64,000 nt of DNA from Sesamum alatum (Eukaryota; Streptophyta; Magnoliopsida; Lamiales; Pedaliaceae), in the NCBI GenBank assembly GCA_034509735.1, contig JACGWO010000011.1, positions 18,327,573 through 18,391,572 on the forward strand, given 5' to 3'. Shown piece after piece: positions 10,283 through 21,763 of this stretch. Below the pieces are notes generated by a model, which was not told the DNA's origin, did not search any database, and saw only the letters and a list, made by a program, of their open reading frames with translations. The position numbers were made by a program, and so were the translations under genes. Positions within the stretch are counted from its first letter, which is position 1. Each line of letters starts with the position of its first letter.

Positions 10283-11278
10283 TGTAAAGTATAGTGGATT
10301 GTCCTGGGAGGAAGCGCGAATGCGGAAGCGCGGTAATATAAAACAAGAAACGTAAACATGCTTAAAGAAATGGAATTTAAAGAACTCGTTCAAGGGGTGT
10401 TCCCTTGAACCTCCCCGGCGTTCGGTGTATCTCATTAATTAAGGGAAGCATGTAGATTCATGGTGGCCATAGGGTTACAACAAAGAAGACCAAAATCAAG
10501 AGTTATCCATTGTAGTCTCTTTTCAAACGGCTACACACGTTGTTCCACATTTTTCCATCGAGATCTCATAACAGGAACCCTCTAAATTGTCCACGTAATT
10601 CACTGAAGCTTGACTTCCCGTGCTAGCAAGAGATCAAGAAGAATAGGGAAGACGAATCGACCTAGCATTGTGAATTAACGTGATCGATTCGTCTAGCGTT
10701 CCCTTGTATCAAAGACAAGGAAACTAGGCTTTCTTGGAGTGAAGAGGAGAGGGATTGGCCCCGTGTGTGTGTGCTTGAGAGATGGTTGTAGAGATTAGTG
10801 TGTGTGTATTTTGAGTATTTATAGGAAAAGGATTTTTCTAATCCTACTCAAACTCTCCTAAGAGAGGCACACTTTGATTAGGATTTTGACCTAATCAAAT
10901 CCTAGTTAACTTAGGTTTATGACTAAGTCAAACTTTAATCATGGCCTTCCATCTCATCAATCCCTCTAGAATCAATCTAGTCCGTCCATCGCTTGATGGG
11001 CTTTATGGAATATATTAAATCCTATTTAAAATAGTCCATAGGGCTTCTAATAAATACCAAATATATATTTGAGCCCATTTCTCAACTCCATAAATCCTAT
11101 TTATAAGTAAGTATATTTAATCTAATTAAAGACTTAATACTCCAAGAAGAGAACCAATTTAATCTAATTAAATTGTTCGATCTCCCAGAATTAATCCCAA
11201 ATTAATTCCTCCGCTACCGGTGAATTGTGTGTGACTATTTAGATTCACCCTCAGCTAGACTTGGCCAAATTCCTAATC
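10283..11278 (-). mobile_element. Ty1-copia LTR, 3' half (minus strand, truncated)
   Basis: Minus-strand LTR whose terminal CA maps to the TG at 10283. It contains the hairpin with a different sequence (outer GGGAGG/CCTCCC, inner GTTCAAGGG/CCCTTGAAC). Homology continues through the TTCACCCTCAGCTAGACTTGG block and stops at about 11278, where a Ty3-gypsy LTR fragment begins. There is no primer-binding site on its left flank, so it abuts the neighbouring internal region directly. Confidence 0.85.
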
Positions 11279-11690
11279 ATCAGTGTCGAATGTGCCTCGG
11301 AGACCCCTTTATATAGTTGTCAAAGAGGTCGAGTTGTGGTGAACTTGCATACCATTTTTTTATTATCCCTTTATTTTAATTTAACCATATAAATAATTAA
11401 ATATATGGGAAGACATGATTGGTCAATTTTGATATTATCTCTTTAATTTTTGTATTTTTCAAAGATAAATATTGAAAATATTTATCTTGATTTGATTGGT
11501 CGAAACACCTCATGTCGGCCGTTGATTTGATGACGAAATACATATTAAAATATCAATTAAATTAATTTTTTATATTTGAAATTAATTTAGTAAATTTTAA
11601 AATACAAATAAAAAAATATTATAATTTATAAATAATCTATATTTCTCATTTTTGTCAAATTGGTTGCAAAATTAATTACTTTACAATTGT
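11279..11690 (-). mobile_element. Ty3-gypsy LTR fragment (minus strand)
   Basis: Reverse complement of the gypsy LTR around 38340-38640. Shared blocks include TTCACCACAACTC, CCTCTTTGACA, CTATATAAAGGG, GACCAATCATGTCTTCCCA and TTTCGTCATCAAATCAAC. It carries the LTR's TATA box. No internal region is attached. Confidence 0.8.
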
Positions 11691-12472
11691 ATTGACCAAT
11701 TATTTTAAAATGATTATATAACAATGTAATGATTGATTCTATTTCAAACAAAAACCATTAAAGCTTGACAGAGATGAGGTGTCACCACGATTATGAAAGT
11801 CAGAACTGTTATTCAAAGAGCAAAGAGGTACACGATTATGAGTAAATTAATGGGTAAATTAAAGTCTTTTTTCTTAAAATTTAGCATAATTATAATGCAT
11901 AAACACCGTAAAGGTCATGAGTTCGAATCCCCATTAATACGTGGATGATAGTCTATTGTATAATAGGATTATTTGTATATTATTGGGTGCATTTACTCTG
12001 AGTATTCGATTAAGTAGATGATATAATAAATCTGACTATATACATGATAAAAAAGCCCTGAATTAATTATAAGTTGTTTACATTGTTGGATATTATTTTT
12101 CTGATTACATTAGTAAATTTGTTTACTTTGATGGATAGATTATTTTTTACTTTCAAATGACTTTTATGCCCCTTTTATGTTTAGATCTCCAAATTTATAT
12201 TGTATGAAACCCTAGTCTAATCGATTAAAATTGAATTAGTATTTTATAATAATAAATTATAAAAAATAAAATTATTATTTTTATGTAATATAAATTTAAA
12301 ACAAAAAGCAAAACCCTCAGGCCCACAGCCACAACCCACATAATATAAATTTAAAATTTATTTTACAAATTTTCAAATTTATATTATATAATAATTTATT
12401 TTTTAAATTTATATTATATAATAATTATATTTTTATAATTTATAATTATATACATAATATAGATTTAAAGAA

Positions 12473-12575
12473 ATTGTGTAATTGGGTAGTTGGGGGTAAG
12501 TTATATACATAATATAAATAATTAAAGACGACATAAATATGTACAATTGGGTAGTTGAGGGTAAATTGTGTAATT
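12473..12575. repeat. Short direct repeat
   Basis: A block around AATTGGGTAGTTGGGGGTAA (12479-12500) recurs about 65 bases later as AATTGGGTAGTTGAGGGTAA (12544-12563), each preceded by TACATAATAT-like sequence. Function unknown. Confidence 0.5.
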
Positions 12576-13109
12576 TGAAAAGGTAAAGTAAGGGCACATT
12601 TTACAATTTGAAACCACTTTTCTTCCCCATTGGCCTCCTTTACTTGCAAGGATTAGCCATGATATCATGGCTAATTCTTGCTAGTAATATGATTTTTTTT
12701 TTAGCCCAGCCCGTGATTAGTGAAGGAGGCCCATATGTTGGGGTGATAATTGCAGGATTAAAATCCACTTCTCCACCCTCAAATTATTTTATCACCATGG
12801 CCCACTTCTTTTGATTAATTTTTCATTTCCCTTTATATCCTCATCCTTTTTCTTTTTATACCCATTTTGCCCTTCGATTTTGATTTTATTACATCCAAAA
12901 AATTGGTCATGATGTGACAACACATGCAAAAAATTTTAATTGGTGTGACAACACATGCAAAACACTATTCACATACACAAAAGTCAAGATAAATAATGAT
13001 TTAATCTTACTTCTCAATATTCAAGTAAACAAAATACTAAACAATCTCACTTGCTCTTATCACACTTTTAATCACATTTTAGTCAATGCACACTTAATCC
13101 ATACCCAAG

Positions 13110-14079
13110 GGGCATGTTTACTTCATGGAATTAGGTAGGATATCCTGCACAATCATGGAGTGTTCTGCGTTTACTAGCAAACTGCTAGGCCCTTGATTAA
13201 TCGGCTTGGCCCGACACCAGTCAGGACAAATGGGGGCGTGTAATCCAAGGCAAAAGGGTGCTGATTACAAACCAGCAACAAATCCCCATTCATGACTCTT
13301 TTTTCCTCCCGTTTTTGCCCTCTACTTTGTAGAAGAATGTACCAATACACTCTTAAATATCTCCATATTTACACCTCAAAACGTCAAGTGCATTTATTGC
13401 ACCCGACACACTTTTACCTACCCAAGACTTCTTTTCCTCTTCTCATTTTGGTAGGTATAGTGTAACACATCTTCTTTTCATGCTTCATTCCTACTCTCCA
13501 TTTGAAGACAACAAACTAAGGTATTTGCTTCAATGATTTTGGAGCTTCACATATGAATTTTGGACTGTTATGTAATTTTTTTGTCTTTTTTCTATCATTC
13601 AATTTTTTCAGTAATACTTCCAGCAATGTAATGGTATAAGAAAACTTGGTGGATTTATTTTTTTTTCTAAGTTCCTCTTACTTACCTCTAGAACACGACG
13701 GATGAAGAAACGAAGATTTCAAGATCTAATTTACCTACAAAGATGGTACATGGGTGTGAGAAGTGAGAAGAATGCAAGACCTTATTACCAGACGAAGGAA
13801 AGGTTGGGATGATGGCACAAAAATCGAGTAAACACTATTTGTTTTTTATTGATAAGACAAAATGTTTGTCTTATTCATGGGCAAATATGAAATTTGCCCA
13901 CTTATCAGACAATGCTACTTATGTAAGTAAACACATGCCTATAACACTCATCCAAATAGTCATTACATGTGTATACTCAAGTAAATAACCAACTAAGTTG
14001 TCAGACAAAAGCTAATCATACTATTTATCCAAATGCACTATTCATGTCATTTATCACATACTGAAAAGTAAACATGCCC
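13110..14079. mobile_element. Non-autonomous TIR transposon (about 970 bp, possibly PIF/Harbinger-like)
   Basis: Perfect 14-base terminal inverted repeats GGGCATGTTTACTT ... AAGTAAACATGCCC, flanked by AAG on both sides (13107-13109 and 14080-14082). Internal AGTAAACA motifs echo the ends. There is no transposase. The GGGCATGTTT start resembles Tourist/PIF elements, but the AAG target is not their usual TWA, so the superfamily is uncertain. Confidence 0.7.
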
Positions 14080-15009
14080 AAGAAGTAAAGGTGCCCTTTA
14101 AATACCCACTTCAATAGTGAATTAGTAAGGTCTAGCCACAAAAATCGGGCCCTTGTCTTGCAATATAAACGTGGGATAATCCTACATTATTAGTGTTATT
14201 CAACCTATTACAAAAAAGTAACGCGACCTTATAGTAAGGGGTTGTTTAGATTTCATTTATATAATATTGTTGATCAATGTATAATTGTTGTAATTGTCTC
14301 TATTAAAAATTGGGAGTCGACAGAACTGATTGTAACCAATTTAGTTCAATTAATAATATCCATCGTTTTCACTTCTAAAAAAAAAAAAACAAAGAACCTT
14401 TTATCGTAACAACGACACCGTTCCATTATCCTCTGTTATGTTTTTGTCCAATATTTTTAGTGGACAAATCAAAATGTCATTTTATTATGAATAATACTTT
14501 TATATATTTTGTAGAATTTTTTAAAATATATTTATGAATTAATAATTAACTTCATCACCTTCAAATTTTTTTATATTTTTAAATTTTTTTAAAAAAATAA
14601 TAGTTCAGCAAGATAAAATATTAATTTTAACATCATTATTTAGAGGCTATATAATTATTTTTACCTAAAAGGAATATTTATTAATTTTTTATATAATAAA
14701 AATATTTATAATTATATCAAATATGTAACAGGTATATATAATTTATCCTAAACTTAATCCATCAAATTGGAAAAAACGTGTTCAGGCTGTTCTCGGTGGT
14801 CAACTCGACCGAAACACGTGAATGCTGCTATTATTGAGCTATGCCATATCTTCGAGATATCTTTCGTAAACAAGTACAACTCATATATACCCCAACATTT
14901 TGAGAAAGATATAATGATTGACTTTTTTAATAAAACAATAAAAATATTAATTATTTCTTTTTCAATATAACACGTTGTTATGGGGATAATTTTACTTTTC
15001 GTTACATAA

Positions 15010-15780
15010 ATCAGCCACTAAATCATTTTTTACTCTATGTTCCTACATCATTCTTTTTATTCCTGAATTTTTTTAAATGATCAAAATTAATCCTTATTGT
15101 TAGTTGACAATCTAAATTAATGAAGGAACTTTTTTGAAGGGTAAAAAAATGACGAAAACCAATAACTAAGGCAAAAAAATAACAACCCCTTACCAGCTGC
15201 TATAGGGAAAAATGTGTGAGGCATCATTTCGGGTAAAATTAGCCAAAATTGAAAAAGATTCACTCTTGGTCCCCTAAGTCAGTACTAAATCATTTTCGGT
15301 TCTCATTTCGACTTCATCAATTTTGTTCCTTAAATTTTTTTAAAATGATTGAAGTTAGTCTTTATCATTAATTAACCTTCTAAACTAATGGATGGACCTT
15401 TTTTGAGGAAAAAATGTGGCAAACCAACAACAAAGGCCAAAAATTAACAACAGCTTACCTGCTATATATAAGGAAAAGATGTGAGGCAGCATTTTTGTGA
15501 TATTAGCAAAAATCGAGAGAAATTCATTTTTGGTCTCCTAAGTCAGTTACTTTTGGTACCTCATGTTCCCATCTCATTAATTTCGTCCCAATTTTTTCTT
15601 AAAATGGTCAAAGTTAATTTTGATGTTGGTTGCAAAAAAAGTTTCTCCATTAGTTTAGATGGTCAACTAATTGGCATGACTAACTTTGATTATTTTAAAA
15701 AAATTTAAGGACCAAAATTTATTAGATCGAACACGAAGTTTCAAAAATAATTTAGGATTTATTTAGAAAATCAAAAGTGA
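15010..15780. repeat. Three diverged tandem repeats of about 250 bp
   Basis: Three successive units start with TCAG(C/T)(C/T)ACTAAATCATTTT-like sequence, continue with an AAATGAT(C/T)(A/G)AA(A/G)TTA block and a (G/A)TGTGAGGCA(T/G)CATTT block, and end with TTGGTC(C/T)CCTAAG. Unit starts are near 15012, 15278 and 15540. The array lies in unit 1 only; unit 2 has a transposon at the matching interval. Confidence 0.7.
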
Positions 15781-16966
15781 AATTATCGCCTTTTTTATAT
15801 TACGATATATTATATATTTTTAGATTAGTAAATTAAATAAATTAATATATATATTATACTTACCTAAAGAATTTCTCTTTGCATAAAATATATTTGATTT
15901 GCATAAAGTATATTTGAGTAGTAGTATAATTAAGTCCTATTTATGAGTACATGATGATTAAGAAGTTTAAACTAATCTTCTAATGAGCCAAATTCGAGAT
16001 TTTTTGTGATATGTATCTTTCATTTAATTACGTTTTAATAGAATGACATAATCAATACTTTTTTTAGCACGAATTCCCATATTAGGGGACAATAGTTTTC
16101 ATTCTTCCCTTTGCGCGAACTTTAAAATAGTCTCTAAATTGAATTTAGTCTACACATTTAGTCTCAGAGCTCAAATTTTGAGAAAAAAAGAAAAGAAAAA
16201 ATCACATGTTCTATACTATGGCCGTTACTTTTTGACGTAAAGTAGCTTTGTGACTAAATACAATCAAAAAGTTTAATTTTGGGACTAAAAGTGTTAACCC
16301 TTGTATTATGTGGGACGAAAAATATTTTGCACCAATATTTTTTATCCCATAGGCTATGGTGGTCTATATTTTGGGTACCAATATTTCAATGGTTTCGACA
16401 CATTTAGTTACATGATCACTTTTCATCGAAAAATAATAATTACGTGTAACTGTGTAAGACATGTGATTTTGCTGTTTATTCTTTTTATGCAATTGAGTTG
16501 TGGGACTAAATATGTTGAAAAAAATTAATTTTGGGATCATTTTAAAATTTATATAATAAGAATCAAAAGTATAGATTCCCCTATTCGGTGGGATGAAAAA
16601 TACAATTTTGGCCATGAGCACCAAAATCAATAAACAGAGCTAGCTAAAAATTCCACCTGACAAATAGCCTCTTTAATCTTCTGGATCGGATTTCAGCATG
16701 TTTCAATTATATAAAACACAAAAACAAAAAAAAAGAAAAAAAACACACATTCATCGAGATTTCCAGAGAATTTCAACTCAATTATTTGCAGAGTGAACGC
16801 AAGGAACATTTTTAAAAAAATTAACAAGTTGCGTGTTTAACATCACGAATTATTAAAATAATTACAAAGTTGCTATCGTGCTCGAAAATGTTAAAGATTG
16901 TGAGACCATCTCAAAAAGTCGAAGCAAATAATTATAACGTAAAGTTCTATTAAACAATACCTCAGA

Positions 16967-17080
16967 GTAAAAATATGGATAGCATGATATGACTTTACTG
17001 AAGTTTATATATATAAATCGAAACTTCTTTCCAACTACATACTCGCATAATTCTTGCAAATACGATTTCTTTAAAAAAAT
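16967..17080 (+). promoter_or_regulatory. Conserved TATA-containing block (orphan promoter candidate)
   Basis: Contains TATATATATAAATCGAAA followed about 30 bases later by CTACATACTCGCATAAT. It is the best conserved stretch between the two duplicated segments (partner 57470-57605). Spacing of TATA and a likely start site suits a plant promoter plus 5' leader, but no gene follows; a MITE and then a MULE do. Promoter identity is inference. Confidence 0.4.
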
Positions 17081-17170
17081 ACAAAATACAACTCACTAAT
17101 CTATATCGTTGATTTCGTCTAGTTGATCGTCGAGATTGAAATAGTCCAAAATAGTCCAAAATGAGAGCAT

Positions 17171-17464
17171 TGTATTTTACATTCTACAAATTAACTTTTT
17201 TGTGATTTTTATCTCGTTACTTTTGAACTTATCATATTACATCCTACAATTCCGAAAATTTTGCAGTAGTCCCAAGCCTACAACCTTAATTCTTCAAGAC
17301 GTAACAGAGCTCGTGTCCACCACACTTTGTTTTCATTAGAAATTTAATGAAATTAAGACTTGGGACTAAATTGCAAATTTTCGAAGTTATAGAACAAAAT
17401 AAGGTGATTAAAAAATAATAAGACCAAAATCATTAAAAGACTAAATCGTGGGGTGTAAAATACA
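17171..17464. mobile_element. MITE (about 294 bp)
   Basis: Ends TGTATTTTACATTCTAC and, inverted, TGTATTTTACACCCCAC; no coding capacity. Lies just past the conserved promoter-like block in unit 1. No clear target duplication seen. Confidence 0.5.
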
Positions 17465-17949
17465 TTTTTCCCCTACTCCAACAATCTAACTTAATTAATT
17501 TAATTCTTTACCATTGAAAAAAAGGGATAATTGCATAAAACTCCCTCTATTGTTATTTTTCTGCAAAAAAAAATAAAAATTATTAATTAAATAGGCTGAA
17601 AATCCTCTATGTTTTTAAAAATATTGCTCACTTGCCATCTTCGTTAACGATCACTAACACCGTTAAAATTTACATTCAATTTACTATTTTATCATTATTT
17701 GTTATATATTAATATCTTTTTGGACAACCATTAGATCTCTTTTGATTAAATAACAACCATATGATCTAATCACCTCTCGTTGGATTTTATTCTTTTAAAT
17801 AAACGGTCTTGATTTTAAATATTTTAAAATTATGCTGAAATTAGTAGAAATTAATTATACCTATGAAAATAAAAATAACAATATATTAAAATTTATAGCC
17901 ACAAATATTTATATTAAAAATAAGTAAATATACAATGCAAATTTATATA

Positions 17950-18330
17950 ATTTTTTGGGCGATGCCAGCGGAAAATTCTAGGGGCTACGGCGGGGGCGAC
18001 TGAAAATTCTGGGGCCGACAGCGTCGCGCCCCTTTTCACGTCGGGTGTGGAGACCAACGTCTCGCCTTCACCCCTGAAAATTATGGAGGCGACGGCGTCG
18101 CCATCCTTCCCACCGGCAAGGGCAACGCCGTCGCCCCTAAAAATTTTGGGGCCTACGCCTTCTAGGGAGATGCGAGCAACAAGATGAAAGTAGCGAACGG
18201 GGGCCATGCGCAAATAAGCGGTGACGGGGCAGCGCGAGGACTGGTGATGGGCGGTGTGATGGCGAGTGCGCTATGTTGTGGGGCAGCAACCTGGGTGTGC
18301 TTGGTGAAGAAGAGGCGCAGAGACTGAAGA
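17950..18330. other. GC-rich repetitive island next to MULE
   Basis: A GC-rich stretch in AT-rich surroundings, built of imperfect repeats combining AAAATTCTGGGG-like and GGCGACGGCGTCGCC-like segments; the latter is self-complementary. Open frames on the minus strand show only the repeat (IFRGDG / IFRGEG) and no known domain. It ends right at the MULE's left end. It may be the hairpin-rich end of a related element. Confidence 0.45.
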
Positions 18331-18335
18331 AGTGG

Positions 18336-18500
18336 GGGCTTATTTATATTTTTATTATAAAAAAAAATAAAAAATTGCACATTTACCGCAAAAGCGGTAA
18401 ATGTTGCAAAAATATAGTGGGTCGCCAGCCCAGCTGGCGACCCACTATTAAAATTTTTTTTTTTTGCTGGGTCGCCGGCTGGGCCAGCGACCCTTTTTTT
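18336..18500 (+). repeat. Left terminal inverted repeat of MULE with hairpins
   Basis: Includes ATTTACCGC-AAAA-GCGGTAAAT (18381-18402) and a perfect hairpin with 15-base arms and three-base loop at 18415-18447 (TAGTGGGTCGCCAGC / GCTGGCGACCCACTA), followed by a T-run and an imperfect GGGTCGCCGGC hairpin. Confidence 0.8.
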
Positions 18501-18704
18501 TTTTGTTTTTTTTTAAATCATTTTTTATTATATTTAATTGTTAATATATTTAATAAAATTTATTAATTAAATTTTATTTTATTATTATTTCAAGCTAATT
18601 ATGATTAATTTATTCCAATAAGATAATGCTATTATAATTTTAAAATTAAATATAAATAACTAATAAACTTAAAATTTTACATTAAAAAAATATAATTACA
18701 AAAA

Positions 18705-21096
18705 TTAATAATGTCCGCCTGTACCACAATTACGTCTTTGCCGTTGTCGCCTAGGTCGTCGTATTTCCGGACTTGTTGGTTCATTCTGCTCTTGATCATC
18801 AATATCGACATGAATTTGAAAATGACTAGATGATGTTGTAGAGCTCGACCCTATTGGATCACGATATGCACTCCATGATGGAAATTGGATGGGTGAAACA
18901 TTACGTACTGGTGCATATGTTTGATTCATGCCAAGGCCAAGGTCAAGTTCAATATTTGTATAATGACCTTCAGTATGTACTGGCATGTAAGGAGTCGATT
19001 GAAACCAATCATCTTGTTGAGGCGGTTCAGGCACGTAGCAATCTTCAGTAAAAAATTGAGAGGTATGCACAGTAGATGGCCCAGCTATGTCAACCTCAGG
19101 TGTATATCTTTCTACTGTGCGAGTTGATATCCTGCTACGACTTCGCGTTTGTCTGTGGGATGTGGACGGAACATCATCTTGTGGCAATGGATTTTGAGGT
19201 GCGATACCTTGTCCCATTCGTTGATTTGTTGCAATTTGAACAATATTTCGATATATGTCCAAATGCGTTGTCATTGCTTGACGATATGCCTTTAGTTGAT
19301 CGGGTGTAGTTTCGCAACTTATTCGAAGAGTTTCCGTTTGGTCAAGCTAAAGTGAACCGAATATATTATAAGTGTGCAATTTTGAACGTGTGAAAATATA
19401 AAAATATGATTAGAAATAAGTATGTTTACAAGATAACGTACCACCATTTGCTACGATATTGCATGTCCAGGTTGGTACCCATTTCCAACACGCATTTGAG
19501 CAGATGATGATATGAAACGACGTGTAATTTCATCATACCACTACTCATATCCATCTTCTACAGTTATTTCATTAGATATTGGGGGTCGAAGCACAATGGT
19601 CTCATTTCGTCTCTACCATCGAACGATATATTCGACGTGTCGCTGATACCAATCTATTCCCACTCGTGATGAACGAGAGATACGATGTAGTTCCATCTCG
19701 TGGTCATTTTGTACTTCTGAGATATTTTGCCTCATCCCGAATTGGCGAAGAACTCGTTCAGGATGGTGCATCTCCACAATTGCGTAGAAGATTAGAGGAC
19801 ATGATGATGTCCACAATTGTGGGTTGCATTCTTGTGGCAACTCTACAATGCATTGCAAGCTCATGTCGTAAGGCTGCCAGCAAAACTGAAATACAGAAAA
19901 TATTGTAAACTCGAGTTTAATTATTGCTAGTATAAATGTTTAAATCGTTTTAAATACCTGATCATGCGACATGCAATCCAATACTTCTCTCATAGCTCGA
20001 ATGGTCCGATGCACTGTTGATGTAAATTTGAGTTTTCCGTTCCAATAGGCACCATGTGGTGGCAATGGCAGGACACGGTTCTCATCAATAACATAGTGCT
20101 CCATCTCAACATAACATTTTGTTACAATTGGTCTCAATGGATTGATACGAGACCATCCCCAAATCTGTTAACAGTAGATGAGTGATTAATAATAAGATTT
20201 GAGGAAGTTGTTCAAATTAACAGATATAAATATAATAACTCAAACTTACTTGAAGCAATGGTAGTGCGCCTGCAATGACTTCTTTTTCCTTTCGAACTTG
20301 CATTGCATAGTTCTCGATATAAAAATGCAAGTACAGCACTTCCCCAACTATATGATCGAGTTGTGTGCGTCGCCTCCATTTTCTGGAGATATAGCAGAGG
20401 GATTCGGTTACCGGATGAGTCAGGACACATCACCCTCCCTAGCAACAATAATGCGAATGCACGTGCATATTGTTCTACAACAATATTTGGAGTGTGGTTT
20501 GTGATTTCTATATTAGATATGTGGTTAATAATAGCAGTTACGCTTATACGGCTACCGCGAATTGAATTTGCGGGAGGTTGAAAACCTAAATATGTAGTAC
20601 AGTACTCCCCCCATTCATGTGAAGTTCTCTCGAGATCCAATCCGGTAACGGGTTCCCCGTCAATAGGAAGGGCCCAAATGATCGCAATATCTTATAAAGT
20701 GATGGTGGCCTCTCCTGTTCGAAAGTGAAACATATGGGTTTCAGGACGCCATCTCTCCACAAGTGCGGTGATGAGATGACTATCTAATTGAATTCTACCA
20801 CATTTGTATACGCCGTAGAAACCCATTTCGTGTATTACTTCAAGTACACGAGGATGTGGATATTTTGACTCGAGGAGACTCCAAAATGCCGAATCAGCAC
20901 GTTTTGTACGGAGTAGTTCATCAATGTTGCCAGTTGGGACGTCATCAGACCTATGTTGTTGTTGTTGTGATAAAATACTGTCATCATGTGGACCATATAG
21001 AACTCTTTGATTCATATTGCTAATATAAAAATATTGCACCACGTTGAATTTTGAATGTGTAGAAGAGATATACAAATTTGGTTTATTGCTCGTCAT
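18705..21096 (-). pseudogene. Plant mobile domain (PMD / MAIN-like) gene inside MULE
   Basis: Minus-strand exons, in coding order: about 21096-20246 (TKRADSAFW, GFYGVYKCGRIQLDSHLITA, ERWRPETHMFHFRTGEATITL, then WALPIDGEPVTG and WGEYC), about 20165-19958 (INPLRPIVTKCYVEMEHY), about 19888-19443 (LWTSSCPLIFYAIVEMHHPE, RQFGMRQNI) and about 19345-18705 (variable tail ending in an Arg-rich RRPRRQRQRRN stretch). These are signatures of the PMD family, which includes Arabidopsis MAIN and MAIL1 and is known from plant transposons. It is broken by a TAA directly after GEATITL, near 20693, and by a frame change near the end of the first exon. The role in the transposon is unknown. Confidence 0.82.
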
Positions 21097-21153
21097 TTTA
21101 TAGCCACAATTTATTAAATTTTATTTTAATTTTTTAATTTTTTTTTCTTTTCA

Positions 21154-21272
21154 GCGGGATTCCCGCTGGAAAAAGCGGGAATCCCGCCGATGAAGCAACA
21201 GCATGCAGCAGTCGCATGCATGCAGCACTCGCTGCATGCGAAACCCGTGAACCATTTTGGTTCACGGGTTTC
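21154..21272. repeat. Cluster of three perfect GC-rich hairpins
   Basis: GCGGGATTCCCGC (21154-21166) with its complement GCGGGAATCCCGC (21175-21187); GCATGCAGC (21201-21209) with GCTGCATGC (21231-21239); and GAAACCCGTGAACCA-TTT-TGGTTCACGGGTTTC (21240-21272). They sit between the SANT-like exon and the PMD gene inside the MULE. Confidence 0.85.
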
Positions 21273-21316
21273 ATCTATTATATAAATATAACCTCGAAAA
21301 GACAATGCACACGTAC

Positions 21317-21664
21317 CTTACTAATAGACTCCCATACTGATCCTTTGGCAGTTAACACACCCGATCTTGCATCGCACGACACTCCATAAGTACTCTTCAA
21401 ACTTTTATAAATATTATAACGCTGCCTAAGGATGTTTAATCGGTGGACGGCCTCCTCATACGATATTTTATTCACAGCCTTCTTGTTCACCCGTGCCACT
21501 GCCAGTCGGATGCAAACTGGATCGATGGAGCCTGGCTTGAAGTGACCCATATTGAGATACTTGACGAGTTCATTAACGAAAATCTTCTCTAGCTCGTCTG
21601 TCCATTTTCCCTTGTAAAATAGATTGTTTTGGTAATACCACCCATCCTTATTCTCACTCTGCAT
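21317..21664 (-). CDS. Myb/SANT-like domain exon in MULE
   Basis: Starts at ATG 21664 on the minus strand. The translation has the Myb/SANT-like (Myb_DNA-bind_3) layout: an early KWTDELEKIFVNELVKYL helix, then EAVHRLNILRQRYNIYKSL, then the closing DARSGVLTAKGSVWESISK. An excellent donor AAG|GTACGT at 21317/21316 follows, so the open frame beyond it is probably intron. I do not see the next exon; hairpins and the PMD gene follow within 220 bases. Such domains are known as DNA-binding partners of PIF/Harbinger transposases and in host proteins; finding one in a MULE is less usual. It has no stop within the domain. It could be a captured host exon. Confidence 0.65.
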
Positions 21665-21763
21665 ATTGAATATTAGCTGTGGAGTGAAAAATAGATTTAT
21701 TTATATCGTATATATATAGATATACATATATCGTCTTGTCACATATATGACGTAGGTCAATAC

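Larger units (their letters stand above)
11690..17165. repeat. Segmental duplication unit 1 (partner at 50235-57715)
   Basis: Several blocks in the same order and orientation match unit 2: 11690-11880 with 50235-50425, 14430-14960 with 50850-51660, 15870-16065 with 54320-54480 plus 54982-55005, 16660-16880 with 56700-56935, and 16880-17165 with 57375-57715. Between them each copy has its own insertions. There is no convincing coding sequence; short reading frames here are chance. The gap of 11880-13109 is AT-rich with direct repeats and nothing gene-like. Confidence 0.8.

Noticed and set aside
11905..11940. Possible tRNA or SINE B-box (GAGTTCGAATCC)
   Set aside because: No convincing A-box, acceptor stem or poly-A/T tail around it; the unit 2 copy lacks it.
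17914..18213. 99-residue minus-strand frame in GC-rich island
   Set aside because: Only the repeat unit is translated (IFRGDG/IFRGEG); no domain.
18415..18447. CRISPR-like or bacterial terminator hairpin
   Set aside because: Plant nuclear context; the hairpin is part of a MULE end and there are no spaced direct repeats.
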